Positions 38,797 through 48,126 of a DNA stretch of 64,000 nt are shown piece after piece. Both the position numbers and the translations under genes were made by a program. The stretch is taken from contig JAIYAT010000039.1 of NCBI GenBank assembly GCA_027488905.1, forward strand, positions 62,001-126,000, in the 5' to 3' direction. Position 1 is the stretch's first letter; the number at the start of each line of letters is the position of its first letter. Origin of the DNA: Bacteroidota bacterium. GTDB lineage: Bacteria > Bacteroidota > Bacteroidia > UKL13-3. The notes under the pieces were generated by a model. That model saw only the letters and a program-made list of their open reading frames with translations. It searched no databases and was not told the DNA's origin.

Positions 38797-41250
38797 ATGA
38801 AACAATTCATCAAAATTTTTTTAAATAGTAATCTACTATGCATTTTGCTGCTTGTGCTACCTTATTCAATAAACGCACAAGGATTGGGCACCATTACAGG
38901 TAAGGTAATAGATAAAAATACACAAGAGTCATTAATTGGTGCGACAGTTATTTTGCAAGGCACAACTTTAGGCGCTCAAACAGATGCTGAGGGTAAATTT
39001 GTAATTAAAGGGATTCCAACTAAATCCTACAATTTATTGATTCAATATGTTGGATATGCCTCTAAGACCATTTTCAATATTGTAATTAATTCTGGAAATA
39101 TTTCTACGTTCAATATCGAATTGGAGCCCGCTTCTAATAATTTAGGGGAGGTTTTGGTTCAAACCAGAACTTTTGAGAAGAAAACAGAAACGCCTTTATC
39201 TATACAGAATTTAACTGCCGAAGAAATTAAAAGTAATCCTGGTGGTAATTTTGATATTTCTAGAGTAATACAAGCATTGCCTGGAGTTGGCGGTAACACA
39301 GGTGGAGCAGCTTTTAGAAATGATATTATTATTAGAGGCGGAGGCCCTAATGAAAATGTGTTTTACCTAGATGGAATTGAAATTCCAGTAATTAATCACT
39401 TTGCCACACAAGGAAGTTCTGGAGGCCCACAAGGAATTTTGAATGTTAGTTTTATTCAAGACGTTACTTTAAGTTCTAGTTCTTTTGGCGCTCGAATTGA
39501 CAACCCACTTTCTTCTGTTTTCAACTTTAAACAAAAGGATGGTAATGAAGAAAGATTGCAAGGGAATTTAAGACTAAGTGCCTCAGAAGCGGCATTAACC
39601 TTGGATGGTCCTCTCACGAAAAACACAACTTTTTTGGCCTCAGCACGTAGAAGCTATCTGCAATTTTTGTTTATCTTTTTAGATTTACCTATTCGCCCAA
39701 GCTATTGGGATTTTCAATATAAGACCACAACCAAAATAAACGAGAAAACAACGCTTACTACATTAGGTGTTGGTGCCATTGATAATTTTAAGTTTGCCAT
39801 ACCAGAAGAATCTACTCCAGAAAAGGAATATCAGTTAAGAGAAAGTCCCAATATCAACCAGTGGAATTATACCATGGGGGCTGTTTTAAAAAGAAGGATT
39901 AGCAAAGGTTATATGAATTTATCTGTTAGTCGTAATATGTTTAACAATGCCTTAGATAGATGGGAAGATGGTAAAGAAAATGATGAAAATTTTAGAGCCT
40001 TTAAGGTTAGGTCTCAAGAAATAGAAAATAAGTTAAGATTAGATATCAATAAGTTTCAAGGCAAATGGAAATATGCCTATGGCGGGATGTTTCAGTATGT
40101 TAAATATAATAATACAACTTTCAGCAAAATTAACAATGGAACTTTTGATTCATCGGGTAATCAAATTGTGCCACCATTAACTATAAATTACAATTCTGCC
40201 ATTGAATTTTTTAAAGGTGGTTTATTTGCAGAAGTATCTAGAAGGCTTTTAAATGACAGATTAAATTTGAATTTTGGGGTAAGAACAGATGTTAATTCAT
40301 TTACTACTGATGGGTTAAATCCGCTTCAAACCTTGTCTCCACGCTTATCCGCTTCTTATGCGCTTAATGATAAATGGAATTTAAATGCATCAATAGGTCG
40401 ATATTATAAAATACCAATTTACCCTATTTTAGGATTTAGAAACAGTGCTGGAACATTTGTTAATAAAGACAACAAGTACATTTCGAGTGATCATTATGTG
40501 GGTGGAGTTGAGTTTTTGCCTACAAATAATACTCGTATCACAGTGGAAGGTTTCTTCAAACAATATGGTAATTACCCAGTATCTGTTCAAAATGGAATTT
40601 CATTGGCTAACCAAGGGGTAGATTTTGGAATTTTAGGCAATGAACCAACACTTTCTATTGGGAAAGGTCGGGTTTATGGTTTTGAATTTTTCTTTCAGCA
40701 AAAATTAACTAAAAGTTTTTTTGCTACCTTTTCATACACTTGGTTTGTGAGCAAGTTTAGTGGCGCTGATGGCCGTTTAATTGCCTCAGCTTGGGATAAC
40801 CGTCATTTGGTTTCAACCATTCTTGGTTATAAATTTAAGAAAGGTTGGGAAATAGGTGCCAAATATAGATTGGCAGGTGGTTCGCCGTATACGCCATTTA
40901 ATTTAGATGCCTCTAGAGCGAGCTATTTAAGCACTGGAAGTGGAATTTTAGATTTTTCAAGGCTGAACCAACAAAGATTAGGTGCATTTCAGCAAGTGGA
41001 TATTAGAATTGATAAAAAGTTTAACTACAAAAGAGTTACCTTAGACCTGTTTATAGATATTCAAAACCTTTTACAAACAGCTCAGCAAGCCTATCCTTCA
41101 TATGTTTTCGAAAGAAATACTACTAATACAGGTTGGGCAACAACAGATGGAAACGCAATTCAACAAAACGGTAGCAATGCCATTCCAGTTATTTTGGATA
41201 ATACAAACACAACTTTTCTTCCAACTTTTGGTTTTATTCTAGAATTCTAA
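38797..41250 (+). CDS. TonB-dependent receptor in the carotenoid operon
   Basis: Outer membrane receptor with signal peptide (FIKIFLNSNLLCILLLVLPYSINAQ). It has a carboxypeptidase-regulatory-like domain near residues 32-115 (ITGKVIDKNTQESLIGATVIL), a plug domain (FDISRVIQALPGVGGNTGGAAFRNDIIIRGGGPNENVFYLDGIEI) and a barrel ending in GFILEF with the usual terminal Phe. I chose the ATG at 38797; the ORF-track ATG at 38770 is equally possible. Only 4 bases separate it from crtI, so it is the first gene of the crt operon. The substrate is unknown; its presence in a pigment operon is unusual. Confidence 0.88.
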   Translation: MKQFIKIFLNSNLLCILLLVLPYSINAQGLGTITGKVIDKNTQESLIGATVILQGTTLGAQTDAEGKFVIKGIPTKSYNLLIQYVGYASKTIFNIVINSGNISTFNIELEPASNNLGEVLVQTRTFEKKTETPLSIQNLTAEEIKSNPGGNFDISRVIQALPGVGGNTGGAAFRNDIIIRGGGPNENVFYLDGIEIPVINHFATQGSSGGPQGILNVSFIQDVTLSSSSFGARIDNPLSSVFNFKQKDGNEERLQGNLRLSASEAALTLDGPLTKNTTFLASARRSYLQFLFIFLDLPIRPSYWDFQYKTTTKINEKTTLTTLGVGAIDNFKFAIPEESTPEKEYQLRESPNINQWNYTMGAVLKRRISKGYMNLSVSRNMFNNALDRWEDGKENDENFRAFKVRSQEIENKLRLDINKFQGKWKYAYGGMFQYVKYNNTTFSKINNGTFDSSGNQIVPPLTINYNSAIEFFKGGLFAEVSRRLLNDRLNLNFGVRTDVNSFTTDGLNPLQTLSPRLSASYALNDKWNLNASIGRYYKIPIYPILGFRNSAGTFVNKDNKYISSDHYVGGVEFLPTNNTRITVEGFFKQYGNYPVSVQNGISLANQGVDFGILGNEPTLSIGKGRVYGFEFFFQQKLTKSFFATFSYTWFVSKFSGADGRLIASAWDNRHLVSTILGYKFKKGWEIGAKYRLAGGSPYTPFNLDASRASYLSTGSGILDFSRLNQQRLGAFQQVDIRIDKKFNYKRVTLDLFIDIQNLLQTAQQAYPSYVFERNTTNTGWATTDGNAIQQNGSNAIPVILDNTNTTFLPTFGFILEF

Positions 41251-41254
41251 AGAT

Positions 41255-42742
41255 ATGAGCAGTAAAAGGGCAATAGTAATAGGTGGAGGCGTGGCTGGTC
41301 TTTCTGCTGCTGCTTACCTTGCCAAAGGCGGTTTTGAAGTTACCTTGCTTGAAAAAAATGCAAGTTTAGGCGGTAGAGCAAGACAGTTTTCTGAGGAGGG
41401 ATTTACGTTTGATATGGGTCCAAGTTGGTATTGGATGCCAGATGTCTTTGAAAAGTTCTATAATGATTTTGGTTTTACAACTTCAGACTTTTATGATTTA
41501 AGAAGGCTTGACCCAAGTTATAGCGTTGTCAATAAGCAAGGCGAAGCAATTGATATACCTGCAGATAAATTAGAACTTGAAGCGCTTTTTGAAAGAATAG
41601 AACCTGGAAGTGCTTTAAAACTTAGAGAGTTTTTAAAAGAAGCGGCCTATAAGTATGAAGTTGGAATTAATGATTTAGTATATAAACCAAGTTTAAGTTT
41701 ATTGGAATTTGCAGACATAAGATTGCTTAAAGGATTGCTAAAAATGGATGTTCTCACAAATATGAGAAGTCATGTGAAGAAAACAGTTAAACATCCGTTT
41801 TTGCAGGAATTATTGGAGTTTCCCGTGTTGTTTCTTGGCGCCTTGCCGCAAAATACTCCCGCACTTTACAGCTTGATGAACTATGCAGATATGGATTTAG
41901 GCACTTGGTATCCAATGGGAGGAATGTATAAAATTATCGAAGCCTTTGAGAAAGTTGCTAAAAAGCAAGGCGTAAAATTCGGTTTGAACCAAGATGTAAT
42001 TAGTTTTAATTATTCAGGTTCAAAAATTATAGGCGTAAATACCTCAACAGATTCTTATGAAGCAGACGTAGTTGTGGGCGCAGGCGACTATCATCATTTG
42101 GATCAAAACGTAATAGAAAAAAAATACCAATCTTATTCTGCCACCTATTGGGACAGCAGAAAATTAGCTCCCTCTTGTTTGTTATATTATGTTGGGGTCA
42201 ACAAAAAAATAAAAGGTCTTTTACACCACAACCTCTATTTTGATACCGATTTTAATTTACACTCTAAAGAAATTTACACAACGCCAAAATGGCCTGAGAA
42301 ACCACTTTTTTATGCATCTGCACCTTCTGTAACTGATAAAACAGTTGCACCCGAAGGAAAAGAAAATTTATTTTTACTAATCCCAATAGCACCAGGTTTA
42401 AAGGGAGATGATGAAGCAATACGTAAAAAGTATTTTGATGAAATGATAGCACGTATTGAAAAGCAAACAGGTGAAAGTTTTGCCAATGATATATGCTATG
42501 TTAAGACCTACTCGGTAAGCAATTTCGTAAGTGATTATTACGCTTTCAAAGGAAATGCATACGGATTAGCAAATACTTTGGATCAAACCGCAATCTTAAA
42601 ACCAAGTTTAAAATCCAAAAAATTAGAAAATTTATTTTTTGCCGGACAACTAACTGTACCTGGACCTGGTGTGCCTCCAAGTATTATTAGTGGGAAAGTT
42701 GCAGCAAATCAGATTTTTAAAGAGTTTGGTCTTATTAAATAG
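41255..42742 (+). CDS. crtI: phytoene desaturase
   Basis: FAD-dependent desaturase that turns phytoene into neurosporene or lycopene. N-terminal FAD motif AIVIGGGVAGLSAAAYLAKGG with LLEKNASLGGRARQF and FTFDMGPSWYWMPDVF; C-terminal motif NLFFAGQLTVPGPGVPPSIISGKVAANQI near residue 460. 495 residues is typical. It follows the TonB receptor by 4 bases and precedes crtB by 87 bases. A copy of the dispersed repeat encodes GLNQ near residue 243. Confidence 0.93.
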   Translation: MSSKRAIVIGGGVAGLSAAAYLAKGGFEVTLLEKNASLGGRARQFSEEGFTFDMGPSWYWMPDVFEKFYNDFGFTTSDFYDLRRLDPSYSVVNKQGEAIDIPADKLELEALFERIEPGSALKLREFLKEAAYKYEVGINDLVYKPSLSLLEFADIRLLKGLLKMDVLTNMRSHVKKTVKHPFLQELLEFPVLFLGALPQNTPALYSLMNYADMDLGTWYPMGGMYKIIEAFEKVAKKQGVKFGLNQDVISFNYSGSKIIGVNTSTDSYEADVVVGAGDYHHLDQNVIEKKYQSYSATYWDSRKLAPSCLLYYVGVNKKIKGLLHHNLYFDTDFNLHSKEIYTTPKWPEKPLFYASAPSVTDKTVAPEGKENLFLLIPIAPGLKGDDEAIRKKYFDEMIARIEKQTGESFANDICYVKTYSVSNFVSDYYAFKGNAYGLANTLDQTAILKPSLKSKKLENLFFAGQLTVPGPGVPPSIISGKVAANQIFKEFGLIK

Positions 42743-42829
42743 TTAATTTTATTGTACTTTAAAAACAATTATGACCTGTTAAGAATTATTATTAAACTAT
42801 TTTCCCTAAAAACCTCAACTAAATAGTAC

Positions 42830-43666
42830 ATGAAAGAACTATACGATAAAGTATCAATTGGAAGCAGCAGGCTAGTAACTAAGAGTTATAGTACCTCATT
42901 TTCTATGGGAATAAGTTTTTTGGCTGTTAGGTTTAGGAATCCAGTTTATGCCATTTATGGTTTTGTAAGATTGGCGGATGAAATTGTAGACACTTTCCAT
43001 GGGTTTCCTAAGCGTCAAATGTTGCTCGAGCTAAAGGAGGAAACCAATAAAGCAATTGAAAGGGGAATAAGCACTAATCCTATTTTACATAGCTTTCAAG
43101 ATATAGTAAGGTCATTTCAAATAGATCAATCTAGTATTGATACCTTTTTAAAAAGCATGGAAATGGACTTATACAACCATGATTATGATCAGCAAGGTTA
43201 TGAGGAGTATATTTTTGGTTCAGCCGAAGTTGTGGGTTTGATGTGTTTAAGAGTTTTTACAGAAGGTAATAATGAGTTATATGAAGAGTTAAAACCTTAT
43301 GCAATGAAACTGGGTTCAGCTTTCCAAAAAATTAATTTCTTACGCGATTTCAAAGCAGATAAGGATGGATTAGGGAGATTGTACTTTCCTCAGTTAAAAA
43401 CGCAAGAGTTTAATGAAGAAACAAAGGCACAAATTGAAGAGGATATTTTAGCTGATTTTGAAATGGGTTATGAAGGAATCAAGAAGCTACCTAAAGACGC
43501 AAGATTTGGGGTTTATGTTGCTTATATTTATTATTCAAGATTATTAGCTAAAATAAGAGAAATCCCTGCTTCAAGAATTATGGAAGAAAGAATTAGAATT
43601 AGCGATAAACAAAAATATGCCTTGTTTTTTGGTTCATATCTTCGTCATAGTTTTAATTTGCTTTAA
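42830..43666 (+). CDS. crtB: phytoene synthase
   Basis: Condenses two geranylgeranyl diphosphates into phytoene, the first committed carotenoid step. Both Mg-diphosphate Asp motifs are present: RLADEIVDTF near residue 45 and INFLRDFKADKDGLGRLYFP near 165. The N-terminus has the usual SRLVTKSYSTSFSMGI block. 278 residues is normal. It is third in the plus-strand crt operon, and the next gene starts 8 bases on. Confidence 0.95.
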   Translation: MKELYDKVSIGSSRLVTKSYSTSFSMGISFLAVRFRNPVYAIYGFVRLADEIVDTFHGFPKRQMLLELKEETNKAIERGISTNPILHSFQDIVRSFQIDQSSIDTFLKSMEMDLYNHDYDQQGYEEYIFGSAEVVGLMCLRVFTEGNNELYEELKPYAMKLGSAFQKINFLRDFKADKDGLGRLYFPQLKTQEFNEETKAQIEEDILADFEMGYEGIKKLPKDARFGVYVAYIYYSRLLAKIREIPASRIMEERIRISDKQKYALFFGSYLRHSFNLL

Positions 43667-43674
43667 ATGGCAAA

Positions 43675-44154
43675 ATGAAAATACTTCTTATTCTTACTAT
43701 TTTTAACTTGAGTACTGAAGCCTTAAGAACTATTAGAACACTATATAACAGTGCTATTGATAGTGAAACTTCTGCCATAAAATTAGACGACTATTTAAAA
43801 TCCTTTAAGGCAGATGATGCTTTAATTATAGGATATTTAGGTGCCAATAAAATGTTACTTGCCAAGTATGCAATAATGCCTAACCAAAAGTATGCTTACT
43901 TCTCCGAAGGCAGACAGAAACTAGATAAGGCAATTAGATTAGAGCCAAGCAATTTGGAACTTAGATACCTTAGGTATAGTATTCAACTCAATTCACCTTC
44001 TTTTCTAGGATATAACAAAAATATTATTGAAGATAGAGCTGCATTAATTAAAGGCACTTCAGGATTGTCCGACCATGATTTAAAGGTTAAAATTATTAGC
44101 TTTTTAGTTGTTTCTGGAAAATTATCCGAGGCAGAAAGGAGTTTACTTAAATGA
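43675..44154 (+). CDS. hypothetical protein between crtB and idi, 159 aa
   Basis: I do not recognise a family. The N-terminus (MKILLILTIFNLSTEALRTI) could be a short signal or membrane segment. The rest is helical, with a TPR-like pair near residues 80-105 (GRQKLDKAIRLEPSNLELRYLRYSIQL) and a closing VSGKLSEAERSLLK. None of the His-box motifs of the hydroxylase CrtZ, which often occupies this position in other Bacteroidota, is present. Its stop overlaps the idi ATG in an ATGA junction, so it is translationally coupled within the crt operon and may have a pigment-related role. Confidence 0.7.
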   Translation: MKILLILTIFNLSTEALRTIRTLYNSAIDSETSAIKLDDYLKSFKADDALIIGYLGANKMLLAKYAIMPNQKYAYFSEGRQKLDKAIRLEPSNLELRYLRYSIQLNSPSFLGYNKNIIEDRAALIKGTSGLSDHDLKVKIISFLVVSGKLSEAERSLLK

Positions 44155-44657
44155 CAAGTGAAATGGTGATTCTTGTAGACGAACAAGACAATGAAATTGG
44201 CCTAATGGAAAAGCAAGAGGCTCATGAAAAGGCCTTACTTCACAGAGCTTTTTCTGTACTTGTTTTTAATCAGAATGGCGAAACGCTGCTGCAACAGCGT
44301 TCCTTAACAAAATATCACTCTGCTGGGCTATGGACTAACGCTTGTTGCTCTCATCCTCGTGCTGGCGAATCTACCCTTGAGGCAGCTCACAGAAGATTAA
44401 TGGAAGAACTTGGCTTCGATTGCCAATTAGCGCTTAAACACTCTTTTATTTATAAAGCCCCTTTTGATAACGGCCTCACAGAGCATGAATTTGATCATGT
44501 GTTTTTTGGGGAATATAATGACGCTATTCATTTCAATTTAGATGAAGTTGCTACAGTTAAATGGGTTAGTATTCCATGGCTTTTAGAAGATATCAATAAG
44601 AATCCAGAGGATTATACTGTCTGGTTTAGAATGATTGTTGAGAAGATTCATTTATAA
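44151..44657 (+). CDS. idi: isopentenyl-diphosphate delta-isomerase, type I
   Basis: Interconverts isopentenyl and dimethylallyl diphosphate, feeding isoprenoid and carotenoid synthesis. Nudix-fold hallmarks are visible: VDEQDNEIGLMEKQEAH at the N-terminus, the catalytic Cys in TNACCSHPRAGE near residue 65, AAHRRLMEELGF (Nudix helix) near 80 and EHEFDHVF with metal-binding Glu residues near 110. 168 residues is normal. Last gene of the crt operon, overlapping the gene before it by 4 bases. Partner of dxs elsewhere in the window. Confidence 0.95.
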   Translation: MTSEMVILVDEQDNEIGLMEKQEAHEKALLHRAFSVLVFNQNGETLLQQRSLTKYHSAGLWTNACCSHPRAGESTLEAAHRRLMEELGFDCQLALKHSFIYKAPFDNGLTEHEFDHVFFGEYNDAIHFNLDEVATVKWVSIPWLLEDINKNPEDYTVWFRMIVEKIHL

Positions 44658-44700
44658 TCGCTAGTTTCATATCTTCGTTTGCATTAACGCAATTTTGCAG

Positions 44701-47160
44701 ATGAAAAAACTTGTGCTTGCCATTTTATTGCCATTTAATTTATTGGCTCAAAGTCCTTATCAATCATACCATAAAGACCCCGTTCAATTTAGAGAGCATG
44801 TTTTAGATATTACAAAGATGAAGGTAGAGGTTTCGTTTATCCCAGAAGCCAAACAAGTAAATGGAAAGGTAACCCATCAATTTGTGGTTTTAAGAAAACA
44901 AGTTGATTCTGTTTTTTTTGATGCACCAGGAATAACCATTCAACAGGCGCTTCTAAATGGTAAAAAGCTCACTTTTAAAACAAATAAAGCAGGTGTATGG
45001 GTAATTCCTTCCACTCCTTTAACCTGGAATCAATCAGCTGAGATTACTTTTGAATATACTGCAAAACCCAAAAAAGGAATTTATTTTATTGGTTGGAATC
45101 AGCCAGAATTAAACGATTCTGTAAATGATCCATTTAGGGTAAGAAGGCAAATCTGGACCCAAGGACAAGGAATTGATAATCGCCATTGGATTCCAATGTA
45201 TGATGACATGAATGATAAATTCATTACAGAAACCGTTATCAAATTTGACAGCAAATACAAAGTACTTTCTAATGGATTATTAAAATCTAAAACAAAGAAC
45301 AAAGACGGAAGCCTCACTTGGCATTATGCTATGTCTAAGCCACATGCTGGTTATTTGCTTATGTTGGCCATTGGCAAGTACGAGGTTCAAACAGCTAAAA
45401 GCAAATCTGGTGTGCCACTGCAATATTGGTACTACCCAGAGTTTAAAGAAAGGGTTGAACCAACCTTTAGACACACACCTATGATGGTAGATTTTATGGA
45501 GGAACAAACTGGAATTCCTTACCCTTGGGAAAGTTATAGTCAAGTAATGGTGCAAGATTTTATGTATGGTGCAATGGAAAATACTACAGCTACTATATTT
45601 GGTGATTTTTTCTTTGTTGATAATAAAGCATTCCAAGATAAAAATTATATTGGCGTTAATTGTCATGAGCTTACGCACCAATGGTTTGGAGATTTTGTTA
45701 CGGCAAGAGATGGAAGAGATGCTTGGTTGCAAGAAAGCTTTGCAACGTTTTATCCAAAGCAATTAAGTCGCGTTTTAGACGGTGAAGAAGAATGGGATTG
45801 GCAAAGAAGACAACACCAAGTGTCTGCTGTTGAAGCTGGAAAGAAGGATAATTTTGCAGTAAGACATTCGGCTGGAGGAACCGCCCGTGTGTATCCAAAA
45901 GGTGCAGCTGTATTGAGCATGTTGGTGCATTATTTGGGAGAAGAGCAATGGAAAAAAGTGCTTACTTATTATTTAAAAAAACATGCATACGCCAATGTAG
46001 AAACAAATGATTTGCAACAAGCCATTAAAGATGTTTTAGGTTTGAACCTAGACTGGTTTTTTGATCAATGGATTTACCGAGGTGGCGAGCCACATTTTAG
46101 GATTCATTATGAAGACTTAAGTTACCAAGATGGAAGTCGCGCTACAGAAATTGCTATCGAACAAATTCACCCGAACTCAGAAACGGTGCAAGCTTTTAGA
46201 ATGCCCATTGCATTGGAGGTGAATTACACCGACGGTTCTAAATCTTTGATTATAGATGAGATTTCTAAAGATTTTGAGGTGGTAAAGATTCCAAATCCCA
46301 ATAAAAAATTAATTGCCTTTGTTTTGTTTGACCCTAACTCAAACGTTTTAAAGCAAGTCACTTTTAAAAAGGGTTTGGAAGAATTAAAAGCACAACTTCA
46401 GGCTCCCATTGGTTATTTAGACAGATATGATGCTTTGGTTGGATTAAGGCCTTTTTCTTTGGATCAGAAAAGAACGCTTTTGGTTGAAACCGTAAAAAAA
46501 GAGAAACATTACGCCATTTTAAATGAGGCGATTTCTCAACTAACTTCAGATACTTCATCGCAACTTATTCCAGTTTGGTTCAACTTATATAAAAACGCTA
46601 GAGCACAAGTTAGAGCACATCTCATAAAAGAAATTGGTTATAGAGAAGCTACTCGTCCTTTGTTTATTGAAGCAATAAATGATTCAAGTTATGATGTGGT
46701 TAAAAGCGCCATGACAGTTTGGATAGCAGCCGATGAGAAATTTAGTGAGAGAGTATTAAATAAGGGCTATTCTGAGGGTTCTATGAACCATTCATTGGAA
46801 ATAAAACGCATAGAGTTGGCTTTTACCTATGGATATGGAATTTTTGAAGATGACTTCATACAGCTCAAAGACTACGCCTCATCTAAATATGAATTTAGAA
46901 CACGTGTAAATGCTTTTCAGGCTTTAAAGGCCATTCATAGTGCAATTATTGCAAAGCTAGGAAACGATTCTTATCCTATAGATTTATTTGAACCCATGTT
47001 GTCTTTTAATTCCAGATTATCTGGTCCCGCTGCAGAGCTTTGTAGGTTCTTATGCCAAGACGAAAAAATGAGACTATATTTTAAAGAAAGTTTGCAAGAA
47101 TCTGCCCTTTCTTTTGAAGACAAGGAAATAGTTAAGAATCTTATACCTTTGTTAAAATAG
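44701..47160 (+). CDS. M1-family zinc aminopeptidase
   Basis: Exported metallopeptidase that removes N-terminal residues from peptides. A signal peptide (MKKLVLAILLPFNLLAQ) supports the ATG at 44701 over the ORF-track start 6 bases upstream. The exopeptidase motif MYGAMENTT is near residue 286, the zinc motif HELTHQWFGDF near 322, and the third zinc ligand Glu in LQESFATFYPK near 343. 819 residues with a helical HEAT-like C-terminal part fits the family. The gene is just downstream of the carotenoid operon with no terminator in the 43-base gap, and is followed by a small outer membrane protein gene. Confidence 0.94.
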   Translation: MKKLVLAILLPFNLLAQSPYQSYHKDPVQFREHVLDITKMKVEVSFIPEAKQVNGKVTHQFVVLRKQVDSVFFDAPGITIQQALLNGKKLTFKTNKAGVWVIPSTPLTWNQSAEITFEYTAKPKKGIYFIGWNQPELNDSVNDPFRVRRQIWTQGQGIDNRHWIPMYDDMNDKFITETVIKFDSKYKVLSNGLLKSKTKNKDGSLTWHYAMSKPHAGYLLMLAIGKYEVQTAKSKSGVPLQYWYYPEFKERVEPTFRHTPMMVDFMEEQTGIPYPWESYSQVMVQDFMYGAMENTTATIFGDFFFVDNKAFQDKNYIGVNCHELTHQWFGDFVTARDGRDAWLQESFATFYPKQLSRVLDGEEEWDWQRRQHQVSAVEAGKKDNFAVRHSAGGTARVYPKGAAVLSMLVHYLGEEQWKKVLTYYLKKHAYANVETNDLQQAIKDVLGLNLDWFFDQWIYRGGEPHFRIHYEDLSYQDGSRATEIAIEQIHPNSETVQAFRMPIALEVNYTDGSKSLIIDEISKDFEVVKIPNPNKKLIAFVLFDPNSNVLKQVTFKKGLEELKAQLQAPIGYLDRYDALVGLRPFSLDQKRTLLVETVKKEKHYAILNEAISQLTSDTSSQLIPVWFNLYKNARAQVRAHLIKEIGYREATRPLFIEAINDSSYDVVKSAMTVWIAADEKFSERVLNKGYSEGSMNHSLEIKRIELAFTYGYGIFEDDFIQLKDYASSKYEFRTRVNAFQALKAIHSAIIAKLGNDSYPIDLFEPMLSFNSRLSGPAAELCRFLCQDEKMRLYFKESLQESALSFEDKEIVKNLIPLLK

Positions 47161-47173
47161 ATTATTAATTACA

Positions 47174-47845
47174 ATGAGAAAACTATTATCGCTGTTAATT
47201 ATCCTAATTGCTTTTGCACAGACAAGCTTTGCACAAAAGAAATCCTATACTACAACCGATTGGGAACTAATTTTTTCTTTTGCAGATTATCAAATAAATG
47301 ATGAGAAAATTAACACACCACCGCGTTTCAGCTGTTTTTTACATTTTGGTAAATCTAAGCATATAGACCTTTCTAAAAATATTGGTTTGTTTTCTGGTGT
47401 AGCCATGAGAAATGTTGGTTTCTCTTCTAAGATTTCTGATACACTGGTAAAAAGAAGAGTTTATACCATCGGTGTTCCATTAGCTTTTAAAGTTGGAGAT
47501 TTAGGAAACGATAAGTATTTATATGCTGGTGGAGAAGCCGAATTTGCATTTCATTTTAAAGAAAAAACCTTTGTAAATGATAAAAAAACCAAAGAATCAG
47601 AATGGTTTAGTAGTAGGAATAACTTGTTTATGCCAAGCGTTTTTGTGGGTGTAAATTTTAAAAGTGGTTTGAACCTAAAATTTAAGTATTACCTCGAAGA
47701 CTTGTATAACTCGAACTACACTAAAAATGGTCAGAAAGTATATGTGAATGTTAATAGTTCCCAAATGTTTTACTTCTCAATTTCTATGAATGTTAGAAAA
47801 GGAACTTATTATGGTAAAAGTAAAACGTTTAATAAAACATCTTAA
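47174..47845 (+). CDS. hypothetical outer membrane beta-barrel protein, 223 aa
   Basis: Signal peptide (MRKLLSLLIILIAFAQTSFAQ) followed by alternating strands such as KNIGLFSGVAMRNVGF, YLYAGGEAEFAFHF and GLNLKFKYYLEDLY. This resembles small porin-like or PorT-like barrels. No enzyme motif is present and I do not recognise a family. It is 13 bases after the aminopeptidase on the same strand, so probably co-transcribed. One copy of the dispersed repeat encodes the GLN near residue 165. Confidence 0.72.
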   Translation: MRKLLSLLIILIAFAQTSFAQKKSYTTTDWELIFSFADYQINDEKINTPPRFSCFLHFGKSKHIDLSKNIGLFSGVAMRNVGFSSKISDTLVKRRVYTIGVPLAFKVGDLGNDKYLYAGGEAEFAFHFKEKTFVNDKKTKESEWFSSRNNLFMPSVFVGVNFKSGLNLKFKYYLEDLYNSNYTKNGQKVYVNVNSSQMFYFSISMNVRKGTYYGKSKTFNKTS

Positions 47846-47931
47846 AAATCAATTTTCGCATATCAGATTGAAATGTGGACACTTAATTTTTTACAGTTTT
47901 TTTGGTGACCTAATCAATTTTGTTTAAAAAC

Positions 47932-47961
47932 TTTGTTTTTTCCTTATAAGGTATACTTTTG
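47932..47961 (+). promoter_or_regulatory. metK promoter, Bacteroidota type
   Basis: TTTG (47932-47935), 18-base spacer, then TACTTTTG (47954-47961), both exact to the Bacteroidota -33/-7 consensus. The predicted start is near 47966, leaving a leader of about 160 bases before the metK ATG. Confidence 0.7.
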
Positions 47962-47963
47962 CA

Positions 47964-48126
47964 ATGCATTAAGAATTCCGCATTAGCGGAATGCCAACCG
48001 GGAAGAACACCACGGTGGTAAAGAGATGCGGACTTTCTTGTCAATTTATGTTCAATTAAACTACAAGACGGTTTGCTTCTTTTTTAGTGCTAAACTATAA
48101 ACCAATTTTAAATTTTATAAAATAAT
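47964..48126 (+). promoter_or_regulatory. structured metK leader, candidate SAM-responsive element
   Basis: About 160 bases of untranslated leader. The first 100 bases are markedly less AT-rich than neighbouring spacers. They form a strong hairpin ATTCCGC-ATTA-GCGGAAT (47975-47992), then a compact element with CACCACGGTGGT (48009-48020), TGCGGACTTTCTTGTC and further pairing options, then a T-run TTCTTTTTTAG near 48081. The core consensus of SAM-I, SAM-II or SMK-box riboswitches is not present as I know it. Position before the SAM synthetase gene makes SAM-dependent control a natural hypothesis; the element may be a different or undescribed class. Confidence 0.5.

Noticed and set aside
45280-45762. 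160-residue minus-strand ORF inside the aminopeptidase gene
   Set aside because: Antisense to the GAMEN and HELTH region of the peptidase; composition is that of a shadow frame.
47964-48060. Known SAM-I, SAM-II or SMK riboswitch before metK
   Set aside because: The conserved core sequences of these classes were not found; only a candidate structured leader can be claimed.
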